Assembly: GCA_014654705.1 (NCBI GenBank)
Contig: JACVZY010000071.1
Location: 155,439-219,438, forward strand
From: Ignavibacteria bacterium
GTDB lineage: Bacteria; Bacteroidota; Ignavibacteria; Kapaibacteriales; UBA4661
Length of the DNA stretch: 64,000 bases
Direction: 5' to 3'
Positions 28,935 to 38,801 of the stretch are shown piece by piece. Each line of letters begins with the position of its first letter. Position 1 is the stretch's first letter. The translations under genes and the position numbers were made by a program. The notes under the pieces are model-generated. The model was not told the origin of the DNA. It did not search any database and saw only the letters and a program-made list of their open reading frames with translations.

Positions 28935-31207
28935 AATACCGTTGGCTGGTGCTTCTCTTGACAGCAATATCATTTGTGCTGAGTTTCGGCACCGATGAGG
29001 CTTGTGCGCAACAGAAAAAAGCCTCCGACACCGCGAGTATTCTCATCTCCGGCAGGCGCGAAAGCACCGTTACCACACGCCCGAAGCGCGAACTTCCCGG
29101 CTATCAGTGGCTGCTTGGCGTTTATGGCATGGGTGCATTGCAGCAGCATAATGCTAATTTTGCCTATCTGAATGGAATGCTTTCCACACGTGCACCAGAT
29201 TCCATCTTCGGCACAGCTTCCGGTTTTAACGGCGGATTGGGGTTTGTTTTTGACCATCGCTTGTCGTCATTGTTCCAGATTCAACTGCGTTTGGGAGCAA
29301 GTTATTCAACACCTGAATTTGCATTTCGCCAAGATATAGGCTTCGCAAGTCCCGGCGAGCAGGCATATATTTCTCATCGGCTCAAAATGTCGCTCATCAC
29401 TGCCCATGCAGCACCAGCGATTGGTATCCGCTTGCTTGAGCAATTATTTGTTTCTGTGGGCGCAGAAGCCTCCTACATTGTGGCATCACAGAAAACGTAC
29501 ACAGACTCCATTTTCTCCTTGTACGTCACGCATGAAGATCGCAAAAGAACAACCGAACACCCTTCATATTCTGGCTCCATAGCAGAACCGACGCTCGCTC
29601 TTTCGGCATTTGCAGGCTTGGAATGGTATATTCCGCTTTCGCGCAGCACATTTCTTACACCGTTTGTTCGCTATCATTTTCCGCTCACAAGTGTGGCGGC
29701 GGTACGCACAGGCGGTATTGTCCAGCGTTTTGACGACACGGTGTCCACCCCCATTGCCAATGGCTCATGGACTATCGGCTCCATCCAAGCAGGCGTGTCC
29801 TTCCAATGGGGCGAAGGTTCGGTTAATCCTATCATCCGCGAAACCGTCTATGAGCGTGATACTTCCAGCGCTATTGTGGAAAGCGGACAGGAGCGCCTGC
29901 GCTTGCGTTCTACGGAAAGCGGCTTGGTGACAAGCGAGGAAAATGGTCTTGTCGTGGAGCGCACTGTGATTCACGAGTCCTATGTGCGCGAAGTGCCGAA
30001 GCAGTCCGCTCTCAAAGTGGATGTACGTGTTACTGGCTTAGATTGGGACGGGACGCGGCAGCCAAACCCGACAGTCGTGGTAGAAGAGTTTGAATCAGAA
30101 ACGTATTTCCCGCTTTTGCCGCATATTTTCTTTGCCAATAACGGTGCAGACCTGAAGCAAACACGCCAAATACTACTGACCACAACGAAAGCCGCCGACG
30201 CATGGAAGGAAGATGTACTTCCAAACAATGCGATTGCTGTTCATGCTCAGTTGCTCAATATTCTTGGTTCGCGGCTTCGGGCAAACCCGCAAGCACGCTT
30301 GACCCTACAGGGCTGCACAAGTAATGTCGGTGCAGAAAAGGACAACGTAGAACTTGCAATGAAACGCGCTAAAGCAATTCAAACCTATCTTTCGACTATC
30401 TGGCGCATCAAAGCAGACCGCATTCGCGTCCAAGCACGAACATTACCGGAAAAAGCATCCAGCAGTGATGTGGAAGAAGGCGCTGCCGAAAATCGTCGTG
30501 TAGAAATTGCCGCTTCGCAACAAAGCCTCCTTGCGCCGGTCGTCAACCGCGCCATTACAAGAACACTTACACCGCCCTCACTGGAATTGCAACCCGTTAT
30601 TGACGCTCCGGCAGGCTTGCGCTCGTGGACACTTGCTGTGAAGCGCGATGGTTCGGTGCTTCAGCAGTGGACGGGCGAATCCATTACAGGCGAAACCCCG
30701 CCCGCCCAGCAATGGAGAATCGCAGAACAGCTTTTGGGCGAGAGTGAAATTCCGCTCACTGCAAGCATACAAGCCACTGATTTGGAAGGACGCGAGGCAA
30801 AAGCCGAAAAACCGGTAACAGTAAGCCAAATAACGGTGAAAAAGAAAAGAGTGGAGCAGGTACAAGATAAACGTTTGGAACGCTTTTCGCTCATGCTCTT
30901 CGATTTCGACCGTGCAGAAATCAATGCGGATAATTTATCCCTGCTTAGTTTTATCAAACAGCGCGTACAGCCCAATTCGCAGGTAACAGTCATCGGCTAT
31001 GGCGACCGCGTTGGCTCGCGGGAATACAATCGTGATTTGGCATTCCGGCGCTCGGTGGAGGTGAAAAATTTCCTTCAGCTCCCTGAAGACCGCATTAAGA
31101 TTGTGCCCATTGGCAATGACGTATTACTCCATGACAATGCCACACCCGAAGGGCGCTCGTATTGTAGGGTTGTGCAGGTGATGATTGCGACGCCGCTTGA
31201 GAAGTAA
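28931..31207 (+). CDS. OmpA family outer membrane protein with two OmpA-like C-terminal domains
   Basis: GTG start overlapping the hisB stop; beta-barrel-like N-terminal half; [64 protein letters not shown] plus an earlier OmpA-like domain ([46 protein letters not shown]...ENRRVEI). Confidence 0.87.
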   Translation: MKYRWLVLLLTAISFVLSFGTDEACAQQKKASDTASILISGRRESTVTTRPKRELPGYQWLLGVYGMGALQQHNANFAYLNGMLSTRAPDSIFGTASGFNGGLGFVFDHRLSSLFQIQLRLGASYSTPEFAFRQDIGFASPGEQAYISHRLKMSLITAHAAPAIGIRLLEQLFVSVGAEASYIVASQKTYTDSIFSLYVTHEDRKRTTEHPSYSGSIAEPTLALSAFAGLEWYIPLSRSTFLTPFVRYHFPLTSVAAVRTGGIVQRFDDTVSTPIANGSWTIGSIQAGVSFQWGEGSVNPIIRETVYERDTSSAIVESGQERLRLRSTESGLVTSEENGLVVERTVIHESYVREVPKQSALKVDVRVTGLDWDGTRQPNPTVVVEEFESETYFPLLPHIFFANNGADLKQTRQILLTTTKAADAWKEDVLPNNAIAVHAQLLNILGSRLRANPQARLTLQGCTSNVGAEKDNVELAMKRAKAIQTYLSTIWRIKADRIRVQARTLPEKASSSDVEEGAAENRRVEIAASQQSLLAPVVNRAITRTLTPPSLELQPVIDAPAGLRSWTLAVKRDGSVLQQWTGESITGETPPAQQWRIAEQLLGESEIPLTASIQATDLEGREAKAEKPVTVSQITVKKKRVEQVQDKRLERFSLMLFDFDRAEINADNLSLLSFIKQRVQPNSQVTVIGYGDRVGSREYNRDLAFRRSVEVKNFLQLPEDRIKIVPIGNDVLLHDNATPEGRSYCRVVQVMIATPLEK

Positions 31208-31213
31208 GGTTTT

Positions 31214-31696
31214 TCACCGCAAAGGATGTTTATCTTCGAGCGCTTTCGAGACATTTTCAGGCACAAAACCGCTTACGCTCTGCCCGTGTCGCGCCAGTTC
31301 GCGTATAATGGAGGAATTGAGGTAGGTATATTTTTCGTGAGGCATCAAAAACGTTGTCGTTACCGAAGGAGCAATTTTGCGGTTCATCAGCGCAATTTGA
31401 AATTCGTACTCAAAATCACTCACCGCCCGTAAGCCGCGAATAATCGCCACTGCGCCGAAACTGCGCGCATAATCTACGGTCAAGCCCTGAAACGATTCCA
31501 CCGATACATTCGGGAAGCGCTTCACGGCTTCTTGAATCATGGAAATACGCTCTTCTTCAGAAAACATCGGGCTTTTAGCGGAATTTTTCGCTACCACAAC
31601 GCGAATTTCATCAAACATCGTCAGCGCCCGCTCCAAAACGTCCAAATGTCCGTTAGTGATGGGGTCGAATGTGCCGGGGTAAATTGCTTTGCGCAT
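31214..31696 (-). CDS. coaD: Phosphopantetheine adenylyltransferase
   Basis: MRKAIYPGTFDPITNGHLDVLERA, IIRGLRAVSDFEYEFQIALMNRKI, YTYLNSSIIRELARHGQSVSGFVP. Confidence 0.97.
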   Translation of the reverse strand: MRKAIYPGTFDPITNGHLDVLERALTMFDEIRVVVAKNSAKSPMFSEEERISMIQEAVKRFPNVSVESFQGLTVDYARSFGAVAIIRGLRAVSDFEYEFQIALMNRKIAPSVTTTFLMPHEKYTYLNSSIIRELARHGQSVSGFVPENVSKALEDKHPLR

Positions 31697-31735
31697 GGTG
31701 GTCAGTGTTAGAGGTTATGAAATTCACTCCATCGC

Positions 31736-32002
31736 TCAGGCTTCTCCAAAGCCTGCTTCAAAAAATTCGAGCATTTCTTTGAGCGCTTGCTCCTCGTCCT
31801 CGCCATCAAGCTCAATAGTAAGTTCCGAGTGCTGCTCCGCCGCAAGCGTCATCACGCCGATAATACTTTTCGCATTTACCCGAAAGCCGCCTCGTGCCAA
31901 AAAAATTTCGGATGCAAAGCGGGCTGTTATTTTTACCAACATCGCAGCCGGACGGGTGTGCAGACCGGCTTTGTTTCTGATGGTTACGACGTGTTCTATC
32001 AT
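31736..32002 (-). CDS. HPr family phosphocarrier protein
   Basis: NKAGLHTRPAAMLVKIT (active His) and NAKSIIGVMTLAA (regulatory Ser region). Confidence 0.94.
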   Translation of the reverse strand: MIEHVVTIRNKAGLHTRPAAMLVKITARFASEIFLARGGFRVNAKSIIGVMTLAAEQHSELTIELDGEDEEQALKEMLEFFEAGFGEA

Positions 32003-32032
32003 GGAAGTTTTCCCAAAAATACATTCGGTTTT

Positions 32033-33031
32033 TTAATGCGTCCGCTCCAAAAGCATCGTTGCAAACTCATGGAGGAATGTGCGTCCCACGTTGTCGGGCA
32101 GTGCATCCAGGGCAGCATGGGCTTCATGGGTCAGTCTTTCGACTTCGTATCGTGCGTTTGCAAAAATACCATTTTGCTCGAAAAGACACTGCATTGTGGG
32201 AATATATTCTGCCGAAAGCCCGCGTTTTTGTAGAAATTCATCCAGCAAAGTGCGGTCGCTGTCCGGCAAAGAATCTCGCTGTTCGAGTGCTTTGATAATG
32301 AGATACGTTTTTTTGCCTTCCAGAATATCACCACCAATTGTTTTCCCAAGTTTTGCGGCATCGGCGGTAATATCAAGCCAATCATCCTGAACCTGAAATG
32401 CAATACCTGCTGTCTGAGCATACCGACAGAGCGCCTCAATTTGTGTGCCAGAGCCGCCGCCGATAATACCGCCAACCTTGACCGCCAACTCCAGCATTTT
32501 CGCCGTTTTTTTGTCAATCATTTCAAAATACTGTGTAAGCCCAATCGTAGCGCAGTCTTGGAACTCAAGGTCAAGTGCTTGCCCCTCGCAGACTTCGATA
32601 ATACCTGTATTCATTGCCTCGATAAGTTCTCGCAGCCTCGTCAAATCAGGAGAGCGCAGAAGGGTTTGGTACGCAATCGCAATCATACCATCGCCGGAAA
32701 GAATGGCTGCACTTTCGTTCCACTTGACGTGAACGGTCGGGCGATTGCGCCGAACGGAAGCCGCGTCCATGATGTCGTCGTGTATCAGTGTGAAATTGTG
32801 CAGAATCTCAACAGCAATTCCGGCATAAAGAGCATCCATGCCATTTCCACCGACGGCATCGCAGGCAAGCATTGCCAGCACAGGGCGGACGCGCTTTCCG
32901 CCACTCAGTAAGGTATAGCGCATCGGCTCGTAGAGCGTGTCTGGCAGCTGCTGCGGTATCAGGCTTGCTAACGTGGTTTCGACTGCTTGTTTGTACTCGT
33001 CGTACCGTTGGGCGAAAGATAGTTGTTGCAT
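32033..33031 (-). CDS. Polyprenyl (farnesyl/geranylgeranyl) diphosphate synthase, copy 1
   Basis: LLSGGKRVRPVLAMLACDAVGG, LIHDDIMDAASVRRNRPTVH (DDxxD), FQVQDDWLDITADAAKLGKTIGGDILEGKKTYL. Confidence 0.93.
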   Translation of the reverse strand: MQQLSFAQRYDEYKQAVETTLASLIPQQLPDTLYEPMRYTLLSGGKRVRPVLAMLACDAVGGNGMDALYAGIAVEILHNFTLIHDDIMDAASVRRNRPTVHVKWNESAAILSGDGMIAIAYQTLLRSPDLTRLRELIEAMNTGIIEVCEGQALDLEFQDCATIGLTQYFEMIDKKTAKMLELAVKVGGIIGGGSGTQIEALCRYAQTAGIAFQVQDDWLDITADAAKLGKTIGGDILEGKKTYLIIKALEQRDSLPDSDRTLLDEFLQKRGLSAEYIPTMQCLFEQNGIFANARYEVERLTHEAHAALDALPDNVGRTFLHEFATMLLERTH

Positions 33032-33080
33032 TGATACGTTAAAAGGTAGTCAAATCCGGGCGCGTTAAATGAATGTAACA

Positions 33081-33172
33081 GCACACAAAACAGGCTTGGA
33101 ATGGACTAAACACAGAAATTGCGAAAACAATTCCCGCGTTTAGTCCCGAAAAGGTATTTTTCCATTGTGTGC
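33081..33172 (-). other. Multi-tier inverted-repeat element, probable structured RNA or terminator on the minus strand
   Basis: Core 19-bp stem 33103-33146 (GGACTAAAC.../...GTTTAGTCC, loop TTTTCG on minus strand), plus outer stems TGGAA/TTCCA (33097-33101 with 33160-33164) and GCACACAA/TTGTGTGC (33081-33088 with 33165-33172). Confidence 0.6.
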
Positions 33173-33202
33173 ACCGTTCAGCCTTTGTGAATTCACGCCT
33201 TG

Positions 33203-35563
33203 TCATTTTGACGTTTCCACCGAGACATTCACCGTGCGGCAGTAGAAACGCCCTTCGGGTGTGGAGTTGTCGTATATGAGCGTGTCTTCGCCGAAGCCCT
33301 GCGCCTTTGATAGCGGCTGGTCTATCAGCCGAGCCAGTTCTGAGGCGCGTTGGCGAGAAAGTGTGCGGTTGTAGGCGTTATCACCCGTGCGGTCGGTGTA
33401 GCCTGCAATGGTGATTTTAGAATTAGGGCGAATTATGGAGTTAATAAAACCGATAATACGTTGATTTTGTTCGCTAATCTCAGATTTATTGAAGCCAAAG
33501 AGTACAAGACTAAACTGCTCAATTTTCTTGTCGGGCAAAATGATTTTTTCCACCGGCAGAAATCCATGCGCAAAACCACTTTTACCACCTTCGTCTCGTG
33601 CGGAGAGCGTAAACTCTAACGCTCCGCTCAGCTTCAAGCTACCGTCGCCTTGCTTTGGCGGTGTCCAGTCTATGCGGCTCGGCAGACCGTTCTCCTGCGG
33701 CTCTCCCAGCACTGTTTCGGGGTCGCTGGCGGAGGCGGCTTCGGACGAAAACGGCTTCACATCTTGTCCTTCACTAAATGCCAGCAGCGACCATTCTACC
33801 ATCCGTTTTTCCGTTTTGACCGTCGGTGTGAAGCGGATAGTAGGCGGATTCGAGACGCGCATGGTGTCGCTCAGCAGAATCGGGTCGAGCACTTCGCGCA
33901 CGGACGATGTAATTTCCACGCGGCGGTTTTCTTCAATTTTGTCCGGCTCCGTTTTGGGCAGCGAGGCTTGTTCGGAGAGGTTTCGTGCTTTCATAATGAT
34001 TCGATTTCCTGCGATATTCCACGCATCCAGCAAATACCGCCGCACGGCTTCGGCTCGCGCCGCCGAAAGCGCCGTATTGCCATCCTCCGCGCCTACGCCC
34101 GTGTTGCAGCCGGTGATAGTAATAACCGCATCGGGGAACTGCCGAAGGCGCTTGCCGATGATATTGAGCATATTTCGGTAAATATCCAGCGTCCCTTTTT
34201 GGTAGAGTTTATCCACATCGAAAAGTGCGGTGTTGTCGGAACTGATACGCACATAGCGCTCATGCAGTGTGGAGGACTGGTCGTCAAAAAAGACATAGTT
34301 CAGAAGCGGCACGTAGCGCTGCACGACAAATTCTTCCAACCGTAACTGCACAAGTTTTTTTTCTTCGCCTTTTTCGGTAACGCCTACTGCTGTAACGTCC
34401 ACATCCATACGCGGCGGCGGGGTAGAAAATGCCGTATCGACGCGGCGCAGCGTCTCGGAAATCGTGCGGACGCGCTTGCCATCTTCCACCGTCATCACTG
34501 TGTCACGGGTAAATTTAGAAATGCCGACCATAAACGGATTGCGAATGCGCTTTTGATACACGATAATCGTATCCACCTGACGGCGCTCCTCAAAGCGTTG
34601 TACCATCTCATCTTGACGGTAGAACACCGATATGCCCGCTCGTAACTGGTGCAAATTCCACTCCAAGCCCTGCACCACAGGATTCAAACCCCACATCCCG
34701 AAGATTTCCGGCTGCACCGACAAACGCCCCATACCGCCTGCAAGCGTCAAGCCCTCAATCGGGATTTCGTAGCCGATTCCGGCAAGAGCGGACAGGGCAA
34801 GAGGATTACGACTACTGAATGTACCACTTCTCTCATCATATTTATTAGTTCGAAGATATATGGTACTGTCACCAACTGGTTGTGGTATAAAAAATTCCGC
34901 ACCTTCCTGTGTTGGAAGAAAGAATTGTGAGTAATTGCCAGGTATATTATATCCAACACGAAAACCTAAATACGTCTTCAAGTTGGTTGAAGCTATCGGT
35001 ATTTGAAAGAAAAATGTTGGTTCAAGAGCAATAGAAGAAAATGACACCTCTAAATCTCGCGCAATTGCATTTTCTGCTTGAGTAACTTTATTAGAAACTG
35101 TATCATATACCTGAAAAAAATATGGTTCATTTACGCGAAACTTGACACTATGTGGGGTGTACGATAATCGCGCTGAAATCCCAAAATTAGGAGAAAACAA
35201 AGACTCTAACGTCAGCCCAAAAGCTGGCAGTATAACTTGAATGGGAGCATTCCTTGTTGTATCTTGACGTGTGATTATTGAGTCTTTTGTGCGGGTATAA
35301 TCATAGCCTACATTATAGTAAATACTCGGGCCTGTTTCGGGAAGTGCAACAAAATTCGCATTATGCCAATTCAGATTAGCTGCACCAAAAAGCCCGAAAC
35401 GGATTTGCGGATAGGCGGGCGGTAATGGCTGGGTTTGCGGTGCCTGCGCGAAAAGGGAAAATGCCGAGAGAGAGCAAAGAAGAAGAGCAAGAATTGAAAT
35501 ACAAGATTGGAGGCGCTTTGCGAAAAGCACGTGGGTAGTGCGACGCGTATAAACGTGGGTCAT
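33203..35563 (-). CDS. OmpA family outer membrane protein with two OmpA-like C-terminal domains (paralogue of 28931-31207)
   Basis: IEQFSLVLFGFNKSEISEQNQRIIGFINSIIRPNSKITIAGYTDRTGDNAYNRTLSRQRASELARLI and the earlier MLNIIGKRLRQFPDAVITITGCNTGVGAEDGNTALSAARAEAVRRYL...ENRRVEI. Confidence 0.87.
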   Translation of the reverse strand: MTHVYTRRTTHVLFAKRLQSCISILALLLCSLSAFSLFAQAPQTQPLPPAYPQIRFGLFGAANLNWHNANFVALPETGPSIYYNVGYDYTRTKDSIITRQDTTRNAPIQVILPAFGLTLESLFSPNFGISARLSYTPHSVKFRVNEPYFFQVYDTVSNKVTQAENAIARDLEVSFSSIALEPTFFFQIPIASTNLKTYLGFRVGYNIPGNYSQFFLPTQEGAEFFIPQPVGDSTIYLRTNKYDERSGTFSSRNPLALSALAGIGYEIPIEGLTLAGGMGRLSVQPEIFGMWGLNPVVQGLEWNLHQLRAGISVFYRQDEMVQRFEERRQVDTIIVYQKRIRNPFMVGISKFTRDTVMTVEDGKRVRTISETLRRVDTAFSTPPPRMDVDVTAVGVTEKGEEKKLVQLRLEEFVVQRYVPLLNYVFFDDQSSTLHERYVRISSDNTALFDVDKLYQKGTLDIYRNMLNIIGKRLRQFPDAVITITGCNTGVGAEDGNTALSAARAEAVRRYLLDAWNIAGNRIIMKARNLSEQASLPKTEPDKIEENRRVEITSSVREVLDPILLSDTMRVSNPPTIRFTPTVKTEKRMVEWSLLAFSEGQDVKPFSSEAASASDPETVLGEPQENGLPSRIDWTPPKQGDGSLKLSGALEFTLSARDEGGKSGFAHGFLPVEKIILPDKKIEQFSLVLFGFNKSEISEQNQRIIGFINSIIRPNSKITIAGYTDRTGDNAYNRTLSRQRASELARLIDQPLSKAQGFGEDTLIYDNSTPEGRFYCRTVNVSVETSK

Positions 35564-35705
35564 GGGTAGTAGAACGGAATAGGGTGTTTCTGCATCGACA
35601 GTAAAATACAAAAAACTACATTCACGGGAAAATGGTTACAAAAGTGTATTTTTGTACATCGCTTGAATACAAGCGCGAGAAGGTTTCACTTTTGGACGAA
35701 GAAGT

Positions 35706-36647
35706 ATGGTCACAACGGAAGTTGCCGAGAAACGAGTACCGACATCATTTTCTTTGATGCAACGAGAACTCAAACAGTTTACGCACCACATCGCGCTGGA
35801 ACGCGGGCTGGCAGAAAATACCGTTAGCTCGTACACGATAGATTTGACGCGATTCATCGAATTTTTGGAGCAGAAAAGCGTTTCGTCTTTTGCAAACGTG
35901 CAGACCGCTCATATACTTGAGTTCTTAACGATGCTTGCCGATATGGGCTTGGGCACAAGTTCGCGGACGCGGTATTTGTACTCCATTCGTTCGCTGTATA
36001 AGTTTCTCTCGTCGGTGCAGCTTTCGCCAACCAATCCTTCAGAACTTGTGGATTTACCGAAGCCGCAGCGTCTTTTGCCCGAAGTCTTGTCCTATCCGCA
36101 AATCGCTAAAATCCTCGACCAACCCGACATCACTCGTGCCGACGGCTTGCGCAACAAGGCACTATTGGAAGTTTTGTATGCCTGCGGTCTTCGGGCATCG
36201 GAAGCCTGCGGCTTGCAGCAGCGCGATATTCTCTGGGAGGCAGAGGTGATTCGGGTATTCGGAAAAGGCTCCAAAGAGCGCATCATTCCTATCGGCAAGA
36301 CGGCACTACAGTGGATAAGCGAGTATCGGCGGCTCGCTCGCTCGCTCTGGGTGAAAGAAAATACCGATTCTGCCGATGCACTTTTCCTCAATCAGCGTGG
36401 TACGCCACTTTCGCGGATGTCGGTCTGGAATATTGTTCACGATTCCGCCCTGCAAGCGGGCATTGACGAGGTGCATCCCCATATGTTCCGTCATTCCTTT
36501 GCCACGCATTTGCTGGAAGGCGGAGCAAATCTCAGGGCAGTGCAGGAAATGCTTGGTCATGCGGATATTGCCACAACGCAGATTTATACGCATATTGACC
36601 GCGAATACATCAAAGAAGTTCATACATCTTTTCATCCCCGCGCATGA
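35706..36647 (+). CDS. Tyrosine recombinase XerC/XerD
   Basis: LEVLYACGLRASEACGLQQRDI, HPHMFRHSFATHLLEGGANLRAVQEMLGHADIATTQIYTHI with R..HxxR..H..Y catalytic residues. Confidence 0.95.
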   Translation: MVTTEVAEKRVPTSFSLMQRELKQFTHHIALERGLAENTVSSYTIDLTRFIEFLEQKSVSSFANVQTAHILEFLTMLADMGLGTSSRTRYLYSIRSLYKFLSSVQLSPTNPSELVDLPKPQRLLPEVLSYPQIAKILDQPDITRADGLRNKALLEVLYACGLRASEACGLQQRDILWEAEVIRVFGKGSKERIIPIGKTALQWISEYRRLARSLWVKENTDSADALFLNQRGTPLSRMSVWNIVHDSALQAGIDEVHPHMFRHSFATHLLEGGANLRAVQEMLGHADIATTQIYTHIDREYIKEVHTSFHPRA

Positions 36648-37081
36648 AATTTTTTCTTCATTTCCGATATTTTCTTGTCGGAGCCGCTCTCTTGCTTCTT
36701 TCGTCCTGTTCCGGCTCGTGGTCGAAGGACGATGAAAACTTTGTGCAAACCTACACCGAAGTTTTGATTGCACGAGAGCAGTTCCCCAATGACACCGCGA
36801 AAGCAAACGCCCGTGTTCGCGCCATCATACAGCAGCATGGTTTCAGCGAAGTGGTATTCCGTCAGCGTTTCAACGACTTAACGTCAAAGCCCGAAAAACT
36901 CCGGCAGATGCTTGATTCCGCCCGCAATCGCGCACGGCGCATCGGCGAAGAGGAAACGGAAAAAGAACGGAAAGCAAAGGAAAAGGAGCAAAAAGAGAAC
37001 AATCAAAAGGAAACAGACAAGGCGCGTCAGGACAGTGCTGCAAAGACCATTGCACCTGACCGAGGTAAAGAAATGCGCTAA
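36644..37081 (+). CDS. Small lipoprotein, DUF4296-like, with highly charged C-terminal tail
   Basis: Lipobox-like LLLLSSCSGS; DDENFVQTYTEVLIAREQF...IIQQHGFSEVVFRQRFNDL; Lys/Glu-rich tail; 4-bp ATGA overlap with the recombinase gene. Confidence 0.65.
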   Translation: MKFFLHFRYFLVGAALLLLSSCSGSWSKDDENFVQTYTEVLIAREQFPNDTAKANARVRAIIQQHGFSEVVFRQRFNDLTSKPEKLRQMLDSARNRARRIGEEETEKERKAKEKEQKENNQKETDKARQDSAAKTIAPDRGKEMR

Positions 37082-37291
37082 AAGGCTTGTTTTATTACGC
37101 TATTTTTGTACAGAATTTTCATTCTTCAAAAATTCAGCGAGTTATAATGCCAATACTAAATCACATTTTTGCAAAAAAAATAGGTAAAAAGTACGTGAAA
37201 AAGGCATCCTGAAGGCGAGCGCACAAAGTTCATCTTTTTGCATCACCCGCGAGGCATATACTCACCCTTAGTAACGCAATATCAACTGCAC

Positions 37292-37600
37292 ATGAACACT
37301 TTTTCTCTCAAAACTGCTATCGGGCGCTTACGCCTCATTGGTTACGCCGAAGGCGCATCATTTCTCGTTTTGCTTTGTATCGCCATGCCGCTCAAGTACC
37401 TTGCCGGCAAGCCGGAAATGGTACGCGTGGTGGGCGCAATGCACGGGGCACTATTTTTGGCATATCTTCTCATCCTCGTTCAGGCAAAAATTGAATACGA
37501 ATGGAGCATAAAAACGCTGCTACTGGGGATGGTCGCTTCTGTTCTGCCCTTCGGTCCTTTTGTGGCAGATGCCAAACTTTTCCGTATCGAAACAGACTGA
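37292..37600 (+). CDS. DUF3817 family membrane protein
   Basis: TAIGRLRLIGYAEGASFLVLLCIAMPLKYLAGKPEMVRVVGAMHGALFLAYLLIL. Confidence 0.88.
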   Translation: MNTFSLKTAIGRLRLIGYAEGASFLVLLCIAMPLKYLAGKPEMVRVVGAMHGALFLAYLLILVQAKIEYEWSIKTLLLGMVASVLPFGPFVADAKLFRIETD

Positions 37601-37611
37601 CAATGAGAACA

Positions 37612-38328
37612 TTAAAGATTGCGATGCAGGCGCTTAATGGAAAAAATCTCGCGCAGAATCTGCCACGAATGGCGAAAACTCACGGTGGAGCGTTCGTCGT
37701 TGTACCATTCCACTGGAATTTCGTCTATCTGCAAATGCAGTTTTGATGCGATGTAGAGCGCTTCGAGGTCAAACATCCAGCCATTCAATTTCGCCCGCGA
37801 AAAAACTGCTTCCGCCGCCGCCGCACGAAAGCCCTTGAAGCCGCACTGCGTGTCGCTAATGCCCGGAATAAATGCCGTTTGCACGATAACGTTCACCATC
37901 TTGCCAAGCGTCTCACGGTACCACGGCTGATGTTTTTTGACAAGCGTTGTATCCACCCCACGACTCCCGATGCACACATCCGCGCTTTCATACAGCCGCG
38001 CCAGTACTCGTGCGGTCTCGTGGATGGGTGTAGAAAAATCGGCATCCGAGAAAATTCGATATTCGCCCCTTGCTTCCATCATTCCGCGCCGCACTGCTGC
38101 ACCTTTGCCCATATTGCGGGGCTGCTCCAGAAGCGTGATCCCATCTATTTCCGCGACCACCTGCGAAGTTGCATCCTTCGAGCCGTCATTCACCACGATA
38201 ATTTCCGTTGTATAGCTTTGCGTCGCAAAGTATTCTTGTGCTTTTGCGAGAGAAGGTGCGATGCGCAGGGCTTCGTTGTAGGCAGGAATGATGAAGGATA
38301 AATGCGGCATAGCGTAGATTACGTGCAT
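37612..38328 (-). CDS. Family 2 glycosyltransferase (dolichyl-phosphate beta-glucosyltransferase-like)
   Basis: LSFIIPAYNEALRIAPSL, EIIVVNDGSKDAT, PRNMGKGAAVRRGMMEARGEYRIFSDADFSTP, DTQCGFKGFRA. Confidence 0.92.
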   Translation of the reverse strand: MHVIYAMPHLSFIIPAYNEALRIAPSLAKAQEYFATQSYTTEIIVVNDGSKDATSQVVAEIDGITLLEQPRNMGKGAAVRRGMMEARGEYRIFSDADFSTPIHETARVLARLYESADVCIGSRGVDTTLVKKHQPWYRETLGKMVNVIVQTAFIPGISDTQCGFKGFRAAAAEAVFSRAKLNGWMFDLEALYIASKLHLQIDEIPVEWYNDERSTVSFRHSWQILREIFSIKRLHRNL

Positions 38329-38330
38329 GA

Positions 38331-38801
38331 TTACTGAGCGCCGGGGCGTGGGATGGTGCGCTGTTCCAACTCTTCAAACGTGCGAACAAAGTCCTCCGGC
38401 ATTGGGATAGGGCGCTTTGTGGTGGGGTCGAGAATCACCAATTTCCCGACACCATCGGCAACAAGCGTATCGGTTCCCGCCAGAAATATCCCGCACGGCA
38501 TTGTGTAGGACGCTCTTCCAATGGCACTCACCGTTACACCAACGTCAAGCGTGGAGGGGAAATGCACTTCACGACGAAAGTTCATCGTACAGCTCACAAT
38601 GACCTGCAAGGCAGTTTTCCCCATGAGTGCGTCGTATTTGTTGGTGTCCAGTATGTACTTTGCCCGTGCCGCCTCGAAATAAATAAAGTACGCAACGTTG
38701 TTGACATGACCGTAGGCATCTACCTCGCTCCAGCGCACATCAAGCGTTGTCCAGTGCTTAAAAAGGTCGCGGGTGTAGAGTTGTGAAGAAGTATCGCTCA
38801 T
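38331..38801 (-). CDS. Acyl-CoA thioesterase (4-hydroxybenzoyl-CoA thioesterase-like hotdog)
   Basis: VRWSEVDAYGHVNNVAYFIYFEAARAKYI. Confidence 0.9.
   Translation of the reverse strand: MSDTSSQLYTRDLFKHWTTLDVRWSEVDAYGHVNNVAYFIYFEAARAKYILDTNKYDALMGKTALQVIVSCTMNFRREVHFPSTLDVGVTVSAIGRASYTMPCGIFLAGTDTLVADGVGKLVILDPTTKRPIPMPEDFVRTFEELEQRTIPRPGAQ

Noticed and set aside
35706-36647. Tyrosine recombinase as evidence of an integrative element
   Set aside because: Sequence fits chromosomal XerC/D; no att-like repeats, phage genes or tRNA-adjacent boundary are seen nearby.
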